Origin: Scatomorpha sp040765295
Lineage (GTDB): Bacteria; Bacillota; Clostridia; Oscillospirales; Oscillospiraceae
Length of the DNA stretch: 64,000 nt
Assembly: GCA_040765295.1 (NCBI GenBank)
Contig: JAXGSB010000001.1
Coordinates: 1,968,602-2,032,601 of the forward strand
Direction of reading: 5' to 3'
In this document: positions 41,577 to 50,003 of the stretch, piece after piece
Position numbering within the stretch: the stretch's first letter is position 1
How the letters are laid out: every line of letters starts with the position of its first letter
Made by a program: the position numbers and the translations under genes
The notes under the pieces: model-generated
The model's database searches: none
What the model was told of the DNA's origin: nothing
Seen by the model: the letters and a program-made list of their open reading frames with translations, nothing else

Positions 41577-42365
41577 TTAAAATGGAAGTTCTTCTTCATC
41601 ATCACTTATGTCATCTTCCATAAATGAATCAATGATATACTTAAGTTCATTTTTTATCCTCGGGTGTTTCGTACGTTCACTTACTGTTAGATATAGATTC
41701 TCTACCAATAGCGCTAATGGCGACACATCTTTATTACTACATAAATAGCTCGCACCTACTCCAGGTGTGTACATCCAAATTTCCTTAGCAAAAGCATCCG
41801 AATCATTAACATTGTGGACACTCTTACTTATATTCATTATATAGAGATATGAATTATTTTTTAAACGTAGGTTAAAACAATCACCATTAATTGCCGTTCT
41901 ACAGTCAAATGATTTTGATATAAAAACAACTCTAGAAACCTCTTCTGGATACTCGCATTCACTTTCTTCATAAAAAGTTTCGTAGCTTAAAAGAGGATGG
42001 TCTACATAACCGTTCATATCTGTTTCTACTCGCTGTAATTCATCTGCAGATTCAATGTTCCAATCTAGCCTATCATCCAAAGTATCTTTGTTTAATTTCT
42101 CAAGGAAAGATACAAGATATCGCTCAGTAGGTGTCATTTCTCCAAGTTCTACTTTTAATAAGGTATCTATACTAGTATTTAAAGACTCAGCGACTTTCAT
42201 AATAAATTCTATCCCTGGTTTAGTTTTCTCGTCCTTACTTATTCTCGAAATATATCCAGTACTTACACCTGCTTCTGTTTCTAGCTCGCCTATTTTCTTC
42301 CCAGATTCATTTAAAAGGAAAGAAATGTTGTCTAACATTATCTTTTTATTAAACTCTTCCGTCAT
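41577..42365 (-). CDS. XRE-family repressor-like regulator
   Basis: The 262-residue protein starts with an XRE helix-turn-helix (LDNISFLLNESGKKIGELETEAGVSTGYISRISKDEKTKPGIEFIMKVAESLNTSIDTLL, residues 10-70). The C-terminal 180 residues do not resemble the LexA-type protease domain of CI and are unrecognised (CRTAINGDCFNLRLKNNSYLYIMNISKSV). It is probably the lysogeny regulator or part of one with the ImmA/IrrE-like gene upstream. ATG at 42365 lies nine bases after GGAGTGA. Confidence 0.8.
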   Translation of the reverse strand: MTEEFNKKIMLDNISFLLNESGKKIGELETEAGVSTGYISRISKDEKTKPGIEFIMKVAESLNTSIDTLLKVELGEMTPTERYLVSFLEKLNKDTLDDRLDWNIESADELQRVETDMNGYVDHPLLSYETFYEESECEYPEEVSRVVFISKSFDCRTAINGDCFNLRLKNNSYLYIMNISKSVHNVNDSDAFAKEIWMYTPGVGASYLCSNKDVSPLALLVENLYLTVSERTKHPRIKNELKYIIDSFMEDDISDDEEELPF

Positions 42366-42487
42366 TTCCACTCACTCCTTTCTACTACTTTTTCAATATA
42401 ATATCATAATTTTACCTATGCGTCAATATGTATTTATGTATTGAGTTATGTTTCAATTCGCTAGTATGAGTTTGATGTTTGCGACAT

Positions 42488-42522
42488 AAAAAACAGACCC
42501 TTAATAAAATAAAGGTCTGTTT
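42488..42522 (-). terminator. Intrinsic terminator upstream of the repressor
   Basis: AAACAGACC pairs with GGTCTGTTT around a short loop, followed by six T on the minus strand. It follows the ImmA/IrrE-like gene. Confidence 0.8.
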
Positions 42523-42541
42523 ATGAAAATCTACTAAAAAG

Positions 42542-42556
42542 GACATCCCATGTCCG
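42542..42556. promoter_or_regulatory. Second GGACA..TGTCC palindrome
   Basis: GGACATCCCATGTCC is flanked by AAAAA and GTTTTT, so on both strands it could also act as a short terminator hairpin. It shares both half-sites with the palindrome at 41245. Confidence 0.4.
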
Positions 42557-42574
42557 TTTTTCATAAAATAATTT

Positions 42575-44458
42575 TTAAATTTCTACTCCATATTGTGAAA
42601 GATATTCTTGAACTGCCCATAAAGGTTCGGGATATTTAATATGTAAAGCTTCATTAATCCATTGGTGATCAGTATTCAAATGATTTAATGGGCATTGTAG
42701 TACAGACATAAGCTTTTCACTGATAATTGGTGGCAGACGAAGTCCAAAGCATATAAGGGCGGCCGTTTCTACCTTTGGTGATGTTAAACCTTTAACTGTA
42801 CGACTTATTGTTTTTGGATCACGGTCTATTTCCAAGCCTAAATCAGTATATGACATCTTTCTCCAATCAAGAAGCAATTGCATACATTGTTCTGGGTCAT
42901 CCGTCATTCTTTTGCGAATCTCAATATATTCTTCCTGTTGCTTTTTTCTCATGGCTATTTGTCTTTCCTGCGGAGCATTTTGGTAGCCATTATGATATTT
43001 TATTTCAAATGTAATATCGCTTGCTTCACGATTTAAGAAACATGCCGTATGATAAATGTTCTCAATTTTGCTAGTGATTCTCATGTCAAAAACGAGACAA
43101 CATTCATCCATATGAGAACGAGCATACCCTGTTAAAGCTAATCTTCCATTTTCATCGTACTCTACATAAAGTGGTGCATTATATACAAAATGATTATCTA
43201 CAAAAAGATAATCACCATTAGCGGTTAAGGCACGAAGTTCAGGATTAACAAATCTTTCAATGGCTGCATCTTGAGCACTTAAAGAAAAAGTCTGATTTAT
43301 CTTAATTGCTCCTTTGCGAAAACCATGAGGTTTTACATAATGACCATCAAGATATGTGTATGTACCGATAGCTTCTTCGAAACCTAACTCTACAAGCCTA
43401 ATCTTAGCTGCTTGCTTAGATACTGCAAAGCTAGTCTCTAATGCTGTGATAACTTGCTCCATCACATCTACTGTATGCCTCGCATTTGATTCACGCATAA
43501 ATTTTGCTATATATTGATTGGCCTTTATCCTAAAGGGTTCTGCGGGCATTTGTATCCGTGGGGTCAATTGGTTAGCTTGCTTTTCCATCCACTCTGTAGA
43601 TTTTTTTGATACTGTTGAAATTGCCCCACCTTTTACTTCACAGCTTATATGAGAGGCTGTTTCATTATATAGTTTTTCCAGTTCAAATACTTTTCTGTGT
43701 TTTACCCAGTGGACACACTCATGTATTATTGTATTATTAACAGAACCTAGATTTCTAAGCAAGTACATATAGGGATCGACTACAATAGTTTTCCCTTCAA
43801 TCTGCATAGTTACATTGCTTTGAATATTTGAATCATACATTTCAGCTTCAGTATCTACAAAGTAAATCTGACCAAATACTGATGAATCTTCTCTTATTCG
43901 CTGGTTTTTTATTGTTAGCCCTAATCTCTCAGTAAGAATATTAGGGTCAACCCAAATAGGGTCTTGTCCATATTGAGTTATCTTAAGAGCCTCGGGATAA
44001 TATTCTTCAAGAAATGCTGTAGCCACTTCATCTAGCTTTTCATAAGAGATATAAGGAACAAGGGAATCATCTAAAGGATTTTTGGCACGGTTTTTTCCTG
44101 TATATGAAGATACTTCAAAAATATTAAAGTCTTCTAGATTACATCCAATATCACCAGAACAACGTACCATTAGCCATATTGTCTTCTCCTCCGAATCATC
44201 ATAGTGATAATCTGCTTCAGGGATTTCAAATGTAACTGACAAAGCCACATCAAACTGGATTTTCATTTCTGGCAAATCATCAACCCATACATGTTCAACC
44301 TTAACATCAGCAATTTCTGGTTCTCCAGCTTTACGGATTCTGTACAATTCTATATCTAATGATTCTATATTTTCATCAAGATACGTCTCGGCTGCTGCCC
44401 AGAATTGATTGTCAAAAGTCTTTGCCACGTATTCTGTAAATGATCGAGTATTCGCCAT
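42575..44458 (-). CDS. ImmA/IrrE-type metallopeptidase with C-terminal HTH
   Basis: This 627-residue protein has a central zinc peptidase motif IIHECVHWVKHRKVFELE near residue 235 (H-E-x-x-H), typical of ImmA/IrrE peptidases that cleave phage repressors. Residues 1-200 form an unassigned domain. The C-terminal part near 510-580 carries a helix-turn-helix (MSYTDLGLEIDRDPKTISRTVKGLTSPKVE). It could inactivate the adjacent repressor on induction; the substrate is not shown by sequence. ATG at 44458 lies seven bases after GGGAGG. Confidence 0.8.
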   Translation of the reverse strand: MANTRSFTEYVAKTFDNQFWAAAETYLDENIESLDIELYRIRKAGEPEIADVKVEHVWVDDLPEMKIQFDVALSVTFEIPEADYHYDDSEEKTIWLMVRCSGDIGCNLEDFNIFEVSSYTGKNRAKNPLDDSLVPYISYEKLDEVATAFLEEYYPEALKITQYGQDPIWVDPNILTERLGLTIKNQRIREDSSVFGQIYFVDTEAEMYDSNIQSNVTMQIEGKTIVVDPYMYLLRNLGSVNNTIIHECVHWVKHRKVFELEKLYNETASHISCEVKGGAISTVSKKSTEWMEKQANQLTPRIQMPAEPFRIKANQYIAKFMRESNARHTVDVMEQVITALETSFAVSKQAAKIRLVELGFEEAIGTYTYLDGHYVKPHGFRKGAIKINQTFSLSAQDAAIERFVNPELRALTANGDYLFVDNHFVYNAPLYVEYDENGRLALTGYARSHMDECCLVFDMRITSKIENIYHTACFLNREASDITFEIKYHNGYQNAPQERQIAMRKKQQEEYIEIRKRMTDDPEQCMQLLLDWRKMSYTDLGLEIDRDPKTISRTVKGLTSPKVETAALICFGLRLPPIISEKLMSVLQCPLNHLNTDHQWINEALHIKYPEPLWAVQEYLSQYGVEI

Positions 44459-44505
44459 AAATAATCCTCCCATCCTACAATAACGATTAATTTAAAATAG
44501 CAATA

Positions 44506-45057
44506 TTAATAATAAACCCAACGTTCACCATCCCAATGTGGCTGTATTTGCTCATGAGACTCATATAATTCATCAAACAAATTAAATGCCACAGCTTTTG
44601 CAGTATGAAGATCAGTAATTCTCCTTCCATTATATTTCCATAGTTGCTTACCTTTAAAGATAACACCCCAATTAGAATTAAACTTACTTTTCATAATGGT
44701 AATATAGTTGCCCTTATATCGAAGGGTATAGTTACCTGTATCTGATTTAAAACGCCACTCTTGCTTCATAAAATTCTTTCTCCGATTAGCTCGATTTCTC
44801 AGTTCTCTTTCAGATTCTTTAGGGTCAATATAATCATCTATCATATTAGATGCACATACACACCCCACACGTATCTCTCCATGATAATCTGGATGTTCTA
44901 ATAGATGTACATATCGAATCTTTTCATTGCCACACATCTCGCATTGTTCATAATTTATGGGTTCTCCAGCTTCCACATATTCTCCTAAATCCTCCACACC
45001 TATATACTGCCACCCCTTATGGGGAACACCTGCTTTATCCCATCGCACTATCAACAC
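44506..45057 (-). CDS. Zinc-ribbon protein of unknown function (183 residues)
   Basis: The N-terminal half contains a zinc ribbon: CEMCGNEKIRYVHLLEHPDYHGEIRVGCVCASNM, with CxxC near 38-41 and CxC near 67-69. It is followed by a basic helix (ERELRNRANRRKNFMKQEW) and a beta-rich region (NYTLRYKGNYITIMKSKFNSNWGVIF). I recognise the arrangement from uncharacterised phage and plasmid proteins only. It is divergent from the HTH/endonuclease operon, sharing a palindrome-containing control region. Confidence 0.6.
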   Translation of the reverse strand: MLIVRWDKAGVPHKGWQYIGVEDLGEYVEAGEPINYEQCEMCGNEKIRYVHLLEHPDYHGEIRVGCVCASNMIDDYIDPKESERELRNRANRRKNFMKQEWRFKSDTGNYTLRYKGNYITIMKSKFNSNWGVIFKGKQLWKYNGRRITDLHTAKAVAFNLFDELYESHEQIQPHWDGERWVYY

Positions 45058-45111
45058 CTCCTTTTAATATGAGAGTCTATATTTTTATTTTTCGCAATAG
45101 TCTATATGTAA

Positions 45112-45139
45112 ATTATAGCATAATAAATATTTATCACAA
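45112..45139 (-). promoter_or_regulatory. Promoter of the zinc-ribbon gene
   Basis: TTGTGA (45134-45139) and TATAAT (45112-45117) are 16 bp apart on the minus strand, about 60 bases upstream of the zinc-ribbon start. Confidence 0.65.
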
Positions 45140-45143
45140 TAAA

Positions 45144-45156
45144 CACATATTATGTG
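45144..45156. promoter_or_regulatory. Palindrome between divergent promoters, candidate HTH operator
   Basis: CACATA-T-TATGTG is a perfect 6-bp inverted repeat with one central base, flanked by ACAAT and ATTGT. It lies just upstream of both promoters and is a likely binding site for the small HTH protein. Confidence 0.5.
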
Positions 45157-45170
45157 ATTGTAAATTAAAT

Positions 45171-45199
45171 TTGTGTCGTTTTTCTTTTTGTGATACAAT
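45171..45199 (+). promoter_or_regulatory. Promoter of the HTH-endonuclease operon
   Basis: TTGTGT (45171-45176) and TACAAT (45194-45199) are separated by exactly 17 bp, 24 bases before the HTH start codon. Confidence 0.7.
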
Positions 45200-45222
45200 T
45201 ATTTATTAAGCGAGGTGATAAT

Positions 45223-45426
45223 ATGTCAATAAGTTATAAAAGACTCTGGAAACTTCTTATTGATAGAGACATGAAAAAGAAAGACTTAATAGAAGCATCT
45301 GGTATTAGTACTGCTTCAATGGCCAAGCTTGGGAGAGGTGATAATATCACCACAGAGGTGCTACTTAAGATATGTAAAGCACTAGATTGTGAACTAGAAG
45401 ATATTATGGAGATCGACCGTGGTTAA
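45223..45426 (+). CDS. Small XRE-family HTH regulator (controller-like)
   Basis: This 67-residue protein is a single helix-turn-helix domain (SYKRLWKLLIDRDMKKKDLIEASGISTASMAKLGRGDNITTEVLLKICKALDCELEDIMEI). Proteins of this size next to a restriction gene are often C proteins that delay endonuclease expression until methylation is complete. ATG at 45223 follows GAGGTGATAAT. A palindrome and a good promoter lie upstream. The endonuclease gene starts 39 bases after its stop. Confidence 0.85.
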   Translation: MSISYKRLWKLLIDRDMKKKDLIEASGISTASMAKLGRGDNITTEVLLKICKALDCELEDIMEIDRG

Positions 45427-45465
45427 TATTTTAATAGATATATTCTAATTTTAGGAGGATTTATA

Positions 45466-46410
45466 ATGAGTCAAAATATTATAGAGTATCTGAGAGAAGT
45501 TTCAATTAATAGGCTTTTTTCGACTAAGGGGTTTAACAAAGCTTGGCCAACATGGCAGACTAAAATTAATACATTAGCTCCTGCACCCACACAATATCAA
45601 TTATTATCTTTAGGGGATAATTTGAAAGATATCTTTTACACCACAAATACATCTACAAGCAGAAGCCAAAGTGATGTTTCTGGCGGGGGAGCAAACTGGG
45701 AAGCCCTTATTTGTTGGTATCTTAATTTATGTCTCATTGGTCGCAGGACGGTTGTAGTTAAACACCACAAGGAATTAATTCCTAAGCCTATCAGTAATGC
45801 AATTACAGTAAATTATAATAATTTTATATCAAATACTGAATCTGACCTAATAGCAATTACTTTTCCTGATAGAGACCATTATTCCATTGACAAAGATCTG
45901 ATCTCTGTTACTGATGTTAACGGGGATTCTGTACCTACATATAAGGGACGTAGCAAAAAGTATAATCTACTTCCAATTCTCAATTCATTATGTGCTAATG
46001 ATTTTAAGGAGATAGAAATTCACATAATACAATGTAAAACAAACTGGAATGATAATGCTCAAATTCCCATGCTTTGGGATATGATCTATTCGGCTAAAAC
46101 TTTTAGAACAGGTATAACTATAGGGAGAGAGGGTTATTCCATAGCAGATATTGCAAACTTTTCATATTCATTTGCTACGGTACCTACAGTTAAACTGGAA
46201 AAACTAACACCAACTTCTGTTGCTGTGCAGAGGGTTAGAAATATAAGTGGAGGTAACTATTGGGGGCTTGCAACAAAATCTGGGGTAGCAAGTTCTATTA
46301 AAGAAATGCTGGAACGAAATTTAAAATCTGGACATGTAAGCAACCATTTGACAACTATAAAAAATAATTTGCCTTTATTAAAAACTGAGTACAAGTATTT
46401 CAATTTATAG
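45466..46410 (+). CDS. Putative type II restriction endonuclease
   Basis: I do not recognise the family of this 314-residue protein by name, but context and motifs suggest a restriction enzyme. It lies between a C-like HTH gene and a convergent C5-cytosine methyltransferase. A PD-(D/E)xK-like core can be drawn from NTESDLIAITFPDRDHYSID (Asp near 125) and EIEIHIIQCKTNWND (with Q-C-K near 200). GGANWEALICWYLNLCLIGRRTVVV near 75 resembles the helix before such a core. AGGAGG precedes the ATG. Recognition sequence unknown. Confidence 0.7.
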   Translation: MSQNIIEYLREVSINRLFSTKGFNKAWPTWQTKINTLAPAPTQYQLLSLGDNLKDIFYTTNTSTSRSQSDVSGGGANWEALICWYLNLCLIGRRTVVVKHHKELIPKPISNAITVNYNNFISNTESDLIAITFPDRDHYSIDKDLISVTDVNGDSVPTYKGRSKKYNLLPILNSLCANDFKEIEIHIIQCKTNWNDNAQIPMLWDMIYSAKTFRTGITIGREGYSIADIANFSYSFATVPTVKLEKLTPTSVAVQRVRNISGGNYWGLATKSGVASSIKEMLERNLKSGHVSNHLTTIKNNLPLLKTEYKYFNL

Positions 46411-46428
46411 CACCTTTTAAATTAAAAC

Positions 46429-46453
46429 AGGCTGAGGAGATATCCCTCAGCCT
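46429..46453. terminator. Bidirectional terminator between endonuclease and methyltransferase
   Basis: AGGCTGAGG and CCTCAGCCT form a strong stem between the convergent genes, with A-rich flank on the left and ATAAAAC on the right. The methyltransferase stop overlaps its right arm. Confidence 0.75.
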
Positions 46454-47777
46454 ATAAAACATTGATTATTTCTTTAGCAATAGCTCTTGCTAAAAGCGGT
46501 GGCACAGCATTACCTACTTGAGTATATTGCGGAACTTCAACTCTCCTACGTATCCCACCAGTGGTTCTTTTCCCTAAAAACACAAAGCTATCGTCAAAGG
46601 ATTGTAATCTTGCCAATTCACGCACTGTAAAAGTCCTAGCTTCAAATGGAGAAATGTAATCATCAGCGATTGTCATAACTGTTGCAGATGGTTTAGTTCT
46701 ATCAAGACGACTTCTAATATTTTTCTTAGTTAGCAAAACATCCAACATCTCAGCTGTAACATTTCCATCTCTAAATCTATTAACCACTTCTTCAATACTC
46801 ATTTTCAGTGTATTCGAACAATGGGCTATCAAGCTATCCTTTCCTTTAAGATTTATTCCCTTATCTTGGATTCTATTTCTTAGCTGACTCCCATCCTCAC
46901 CCTCAAGGAAAAGTGAAAAACGCTCTTTTATTAATTCCGTATGACTGGAAACCTCATTATTCACAATTATCTCATTGCTATGAATTGTGTTTCCATTAAT
47001 ATCGGGCGTTCTCCCATTTATAGAATCTATCTGAAACTGTGACAGCTGGTTTTGAGAAACTTGTTCTTTTATACGCGGGTCTCTTATTAAATCACTTATT
47101 GCATCCTGTAAATTAACTCTATTATTTTCATCGATTGTGGGTAGAGGATATTTAGGTGGATTTACATCATTTCTATATGCCATAAAAATGGCTCTATTTC
47201 TTCTTTGAGGTACACCGTAATCAGCAGCATCTAATATTTGGGGTTCTAAGGTATTAAATCCTATGAGACTAAATTCATTTCTTAATATGTCGGGTGCAAT
47301 CATTTCGCCCTCATATTTATTACCTGTGATACCGACAAAGTCACAGAACTTCGTGTCCATAAACCCTACAACATTTTCCATTACCACATATTTAGGATTT
47401 ACCTCACTTATAACTCTTAAATACTCTTTAAATAATAAGTTTCTTGGGTCATCTGAGTTTCTTCTTCCTGCCCTACTAAATCCTTGACAAGGTGGTCCAC
47501 CAAATATTGCATCTATGTCTTTAGGCACTTTCCCACCCTTAAACATTTGCAACTTTTTAATAGAATCCCAAATGAACTCACCTGTCAATTCCTTTATATC
47601 TCCCATATGGAAGTATGTGTTTACCCCTTGTATTAGACCGAGTTGTTCATGTCTATTCATATATGTTTTTTTTACATCTTCATTAATATCACTTGAAAAC
47701 AGAATATGAAATCCTGCTTGTATTAGGCCTTCGCTCATTCCTCCTGCCCCACAAAACAAATCAATTGCATAAGGCAT
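46452..47777 (-). CDS. C5-cytosine DNA methyltransferase
   Basis: This 441-residue enzyme protects host DNA by methylating cytosine at C5. Motif I is DLFCGAGGMSEGL (residues 6-18), motif IV is GGPPCQGFSRAGRR near 92-105 with the catalytic Cys, motif VI is YVVMENVVGF near 130, motif VIII is QRRNRAIF near 192 and the closing motifs are TVRELARLQSFDDSFVF and QVGNAVPPLLARAIAKEI. The variable region near 230-350 is large and would define the target. A promoter and GGAGG lie upstream. It faces the putative endonuclease. Confidence 0.95.
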   Translation of the reverse strand: MPYAIDLFCGAGGMSEGLIQAGFHILFSSDINEDVKKTYMNRHEQLGLIQGVNTYFHMGDIKELTGEFIWDSIKKLQMFKGGKVPKDIDAIFGGPPCQGFSRAGRRNSDDPRNLLFKEYLRVISEVNPKYVVMENVVGFMDTKFCDFVGITGNKYEGEMIAPDILRNEFSLIGFNTLEPQILDAADYGVPQRRNRAIFMAYRNDVNPPKYPLPTIDENNRVNLQDAISDLIRDPRIKEQVSQNQLSQFQIDSINGRTPDINGNTIHSNEIIVNNEVSSHTELIKERFSLFLEGEDGSQLRNRIQDKGINLKGKDSLIAHCSNTLKMSIEEVVNRFRDGNVTAEMLDVLLTKKNIRSRLDRTKPSATVMTIADDYISPFEARTFTVRELARLQSFDDSFVFLGKRTTGGIRRRVEVPQYTQVGNAVPPLLARAIAKEIINVL

Positions 47778-47807
47778 AATTATTCCTCCATATCTTTTTA
47801 TAAGTAT

Positions 47808-47836
47808 ACTTTACCATAATTATTTGAAAAAGTCCA
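47808..47836 (-). promoter_or_regulatory. Promoter of the C5 methyltransferase
   Basis: TGGACT (47831-47836) and TAAAGT (47808-47813) are 17 bp apart on the minus strand, 30 bases upstream of the ATG. Confidence 0.6.
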
Positions 47837-48338
47837 GGGTTTTTTTTAATAAATGTGATATAATTAAAGTTTTATATATTTCTTTCGACATAATATATTC
47901 CCAAACATCTATCCCACCTACACAACCCCACTTTTCATCTAACTTACATACTCAACCCTAGAATATCCTTAATTTCGGACTTGTTCCCTCAAACAATAAA
48001 AATATGGGTTTTCCATAATAGTTTCTTTTGCTAGAAATCACTTCACTCTTACTAACACTTAAAAACCCTTATATATCAATGCTTTAACTACATTTTAATT
48101 TTCTATCCTAGACATCAATGCTACGCACTCAACATGGAACGATAGGCTCACCTCGATGTCTGGTCTGTGTTTTTCGTTTTGCTCGTTCGCGGGAATAGGT
48201 CAATAGTGGATTTTATGGGTACTATCTGTTCGCGGGAACAGTTCAACAGCTTTTATTCGTTCGCGGGAATAAGTCGATATATTGAGCCAAAAATAAGTAT
48301 GAATGATGTCTGTTTTACATGATGAAATTATACTAAGC
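47837..48338. other. Non-coding gap with three 22-bp direct repeats
   Basis: About 500 bases without a recognisable gene lie between the type II system and the SIR2 gene. The left 350 bases are AT-rich with no feature seen. The right 150 hold three imperfect repeats beginning GTTCGCGGGAA. Confidence 0.6.
48185..48280 (+). repeat. Three imperfect 22-bp direct repeats (core GTTCGCGGGAA)
   Basis: Copies start at 48185, 48228 and 48259. All share GTTCGCGGGAA followed by a T/C-A-x-x-T-C pattern; copies 2 and 3 each match copy 1 at 19 of 22 positions. Spacers are 21 and 9 bases. Uneven spacing and short spacers argue against CRISPR. They could be recombinase, regulator or replication-initiator sites. 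Confidence 0.65.
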
Positions 48339-49355
48339 TTACGAAAACTGTTCTTTTCTAAAATAATGTAGTGGATAGTTTTTCCCTTTCGGAGTTTTTA
48401 TTTCTTCATTTAATACATCGCTTAAAGTATTTCTAATATCATCCCATGTCATATCTTTATGAAACCCCTTGCTACAATCCGGAGCTACATTAAGTTGAAC
48501 TGTAGCAAATACTGTTTCGCAACTTCGTCTGGGGAACATTCCTAGATAAGAATGAAAGAAGTCGTTTGAATACCTATAATGATGTGAATATATAAACTGC
48601 TCCCACTTCTTTATAATTTCATTTTCGCTAATTATGTCTATAATTGATACCTCCTCAAGTTGCCGTTTATCCAGGTCACCCCATGCCTTTTTTAGCAGTC
48701 TTACAGCTTCAATATCACTTGATGGAGCGCTGTAACCAAAAATTGTCAGCATATAAGAGTTTTCAATTATATATTCGGTGGCATCCCAACAACCTTTTAT
48801 ATATTCATCACCGGTGTAATTTTTGTGATTAACAGGATATAGTAGTTTTGTAGGTGGAAAAGGCTTTCTACAGGCAGGACATATAGCATCTATTGAACCG
48901 AACTCTCTATGCTCTGCACAGTATCCAACTCCAACATTCCCGTGTAAGCAGAATATATGGGGTAAATTATTTGTAATCTTATTGCACCTAACGTAAGCTT
49001 GTATTAATAATGGATCCCAATTAAATGTAGCAATTGCATCCTTTTCTGTTAAGCTCAAAACAAGATAATCATATATGGTTGGATAGTCAGGAAGTTCGAG
49101 CGCAGCAAAATAATCATATAGTGTTTTCTCCAGTTTTATTATAGTTTCTTTGCAATCTGGCCTTAAATATAGCTCTGAATATATATCTTCAAGGTTGTCA
49201 CTGCTTGTACTTAACGAGATACCATTAAGAATCTCATCCAAATTTAACTTTTTAATTAACCCGTTCATAACAGATGACTTGTTCCCGTATTTATCTCCGT
49301 CAGGAATAGTAGCTACTGTTGCTCCTGCGCCTAAAATTACTGTGTGAGCTCTCAC
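48339..49355 (-). CDS. SIR2-like NAD-binding protein, likely defence effector
   Basis: The 338-residue protein has sirtuin-fold motifs: ILGAGATVA (residues 7-15, NAD-binding GAG), TFNWDPLL near 110-117, catalytic-type CLHGNVG near 136-142, a putative zinc finger CAEHREFGSIDAICPACRKPF near 145-165 and LTIFGYSAPSSDIEAVRLLKK near 205. In defence systems SIR2 proteins usually destroy NAD+ to stop infected cells. No membrane segment is seen. GTG at 49355 follows GGAGTGA. It lies 52 bases after the SLATT gene in the same direction. Confidence 0.85.
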   Translation of the reverse strand: MRAHTVILGAGATVATIPDGDKYGNKSSVMNGLIKKLNLDEILNGISLSTSSDNLEDIYSELYLRPDCKETIIKLEKTLYDYFAALELPDYPTIYDYLVLSLTEKDAIATFNWDPLLIQAYVRCNKITNNLPHIFCLHGNVGVGYCAEHREFGSIDAICPACRKPFPPTKLLYPVNHKNYTGDEYIKGCWDATEYIIENSYMLTIFGYSAPSSDIEAVRLLKKAWGDLDKRQLEEVSIIDIISENEIIKKWEQFIYSHHYRYSNDFFHSYLGMFPRRSCETVFATVQLNVAPDCSKGFHKDMTWDDIRNTLSDVLNEEIKTPKGKNYPLHYFRKEQFS

Positions 49356-49407
49356 TCTATCACTCCAAACTGTCTAATAAATGTTAACCACTATATTACA
49401 GACCAAC

Positions 49408-49971
49408 TTAATTACTTTCCATCCTCAGGTGAACCGGTAGCATTTTATCAATTTCATCAGGTGTGAAGAATTGTTCTTCTTCACTTTTTAGAGCTTTTTG
49501 AGCGGCTCTATAACTTTTGGCATCTGTTTTAGGTGACGCATTATAAACTTCAAAAGTTTGTTTCTGAAGGTTATCTCGTTTTGACACTATGTCTTTCTCT
49601 GAGAGAATATCAAAATCGGTAAGTAGTGAAATGTACTGTTCTCGTATTATCCATAAATTGTCCGCAGTAATTCGATGTTGTTTTGACTCTTCAGCAAGAT
49701 TAAATTCTTTGAAATAAAGGTTTAAGAAAAGCAAAGCTGTCGAAAATATGCCACCAATACAGGTTAGGAAAAACTGATTTGTAATCATTGAACCTAAAAA
49801 ACCACCTGTAGAAATTGCTGACAGGAAGATTTGCGTATATTTTATTTGCCGATTGCACTTATCCAATCGATTCATCTTTTTTAGATGCGTTGTGTAAGTA
49901 TATACAATACGCCCGTAAGCTTCTCTGATTTGAGTCCTGAGAGCGTCTCTGTGACGCGAATTCGCTTCCAT
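49408..49971 (-). CDS. SLATT-domain two-transmembrane protein, likely CBASS effector
   Basis: The 187-residue protein has two adjacent membrane helices (FLSAISTGGFLGSMI near 50-64 and FLTCIGGIFSTALLFLNLYF near 70-88) between helical arms (REAYGRIVYTYTTHLKKMNRL and ITADNLWIIREQYISLLTDFDI). This is the SLATT pattern, pore-forming effectors associated with nucleotide-signal systems. The conserved AEESKQHRITADNLWIIREQY region supports the call. It follows the CD-NTase gene by 32 bases; GGAGGT lies five bases before the ATG. Confidence 0.85.
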   Translation of the reverse strand: MEANSRHRDALRTQIREAYGRIVYTYTTHLKKMNRLDKCNRQIKYTQIFLSAISTGGFLGSMITNQFFLTCIGGIFSTALLFLNLYFKEFNLAEESKQHRITADNLWIIREQYISLLTDFDILSEKDIVSKRDNLQKQTFEVYNASPKTDAKSYRAAQKALKSEEEQFFTPDEIDKMLPVHLRMESN

Positions 49972-50003
49972 ACATACCTCCGTTTTAGTCTACTAAATAT
50001 GTT

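Noticed and set aside
47878..48130. Possible recombinase remnant in the gap
   Set aside because: Only short frames such as KETIMENPYFYCLREQVRN were found, with no recombinase motif.
48185..48280. GTTCGCGGGAA repeats as a mini CRISPR array
   Set aside because: Repeats are imperfect, spacers are 21 and 9 bases, and no cas gene is in the window.
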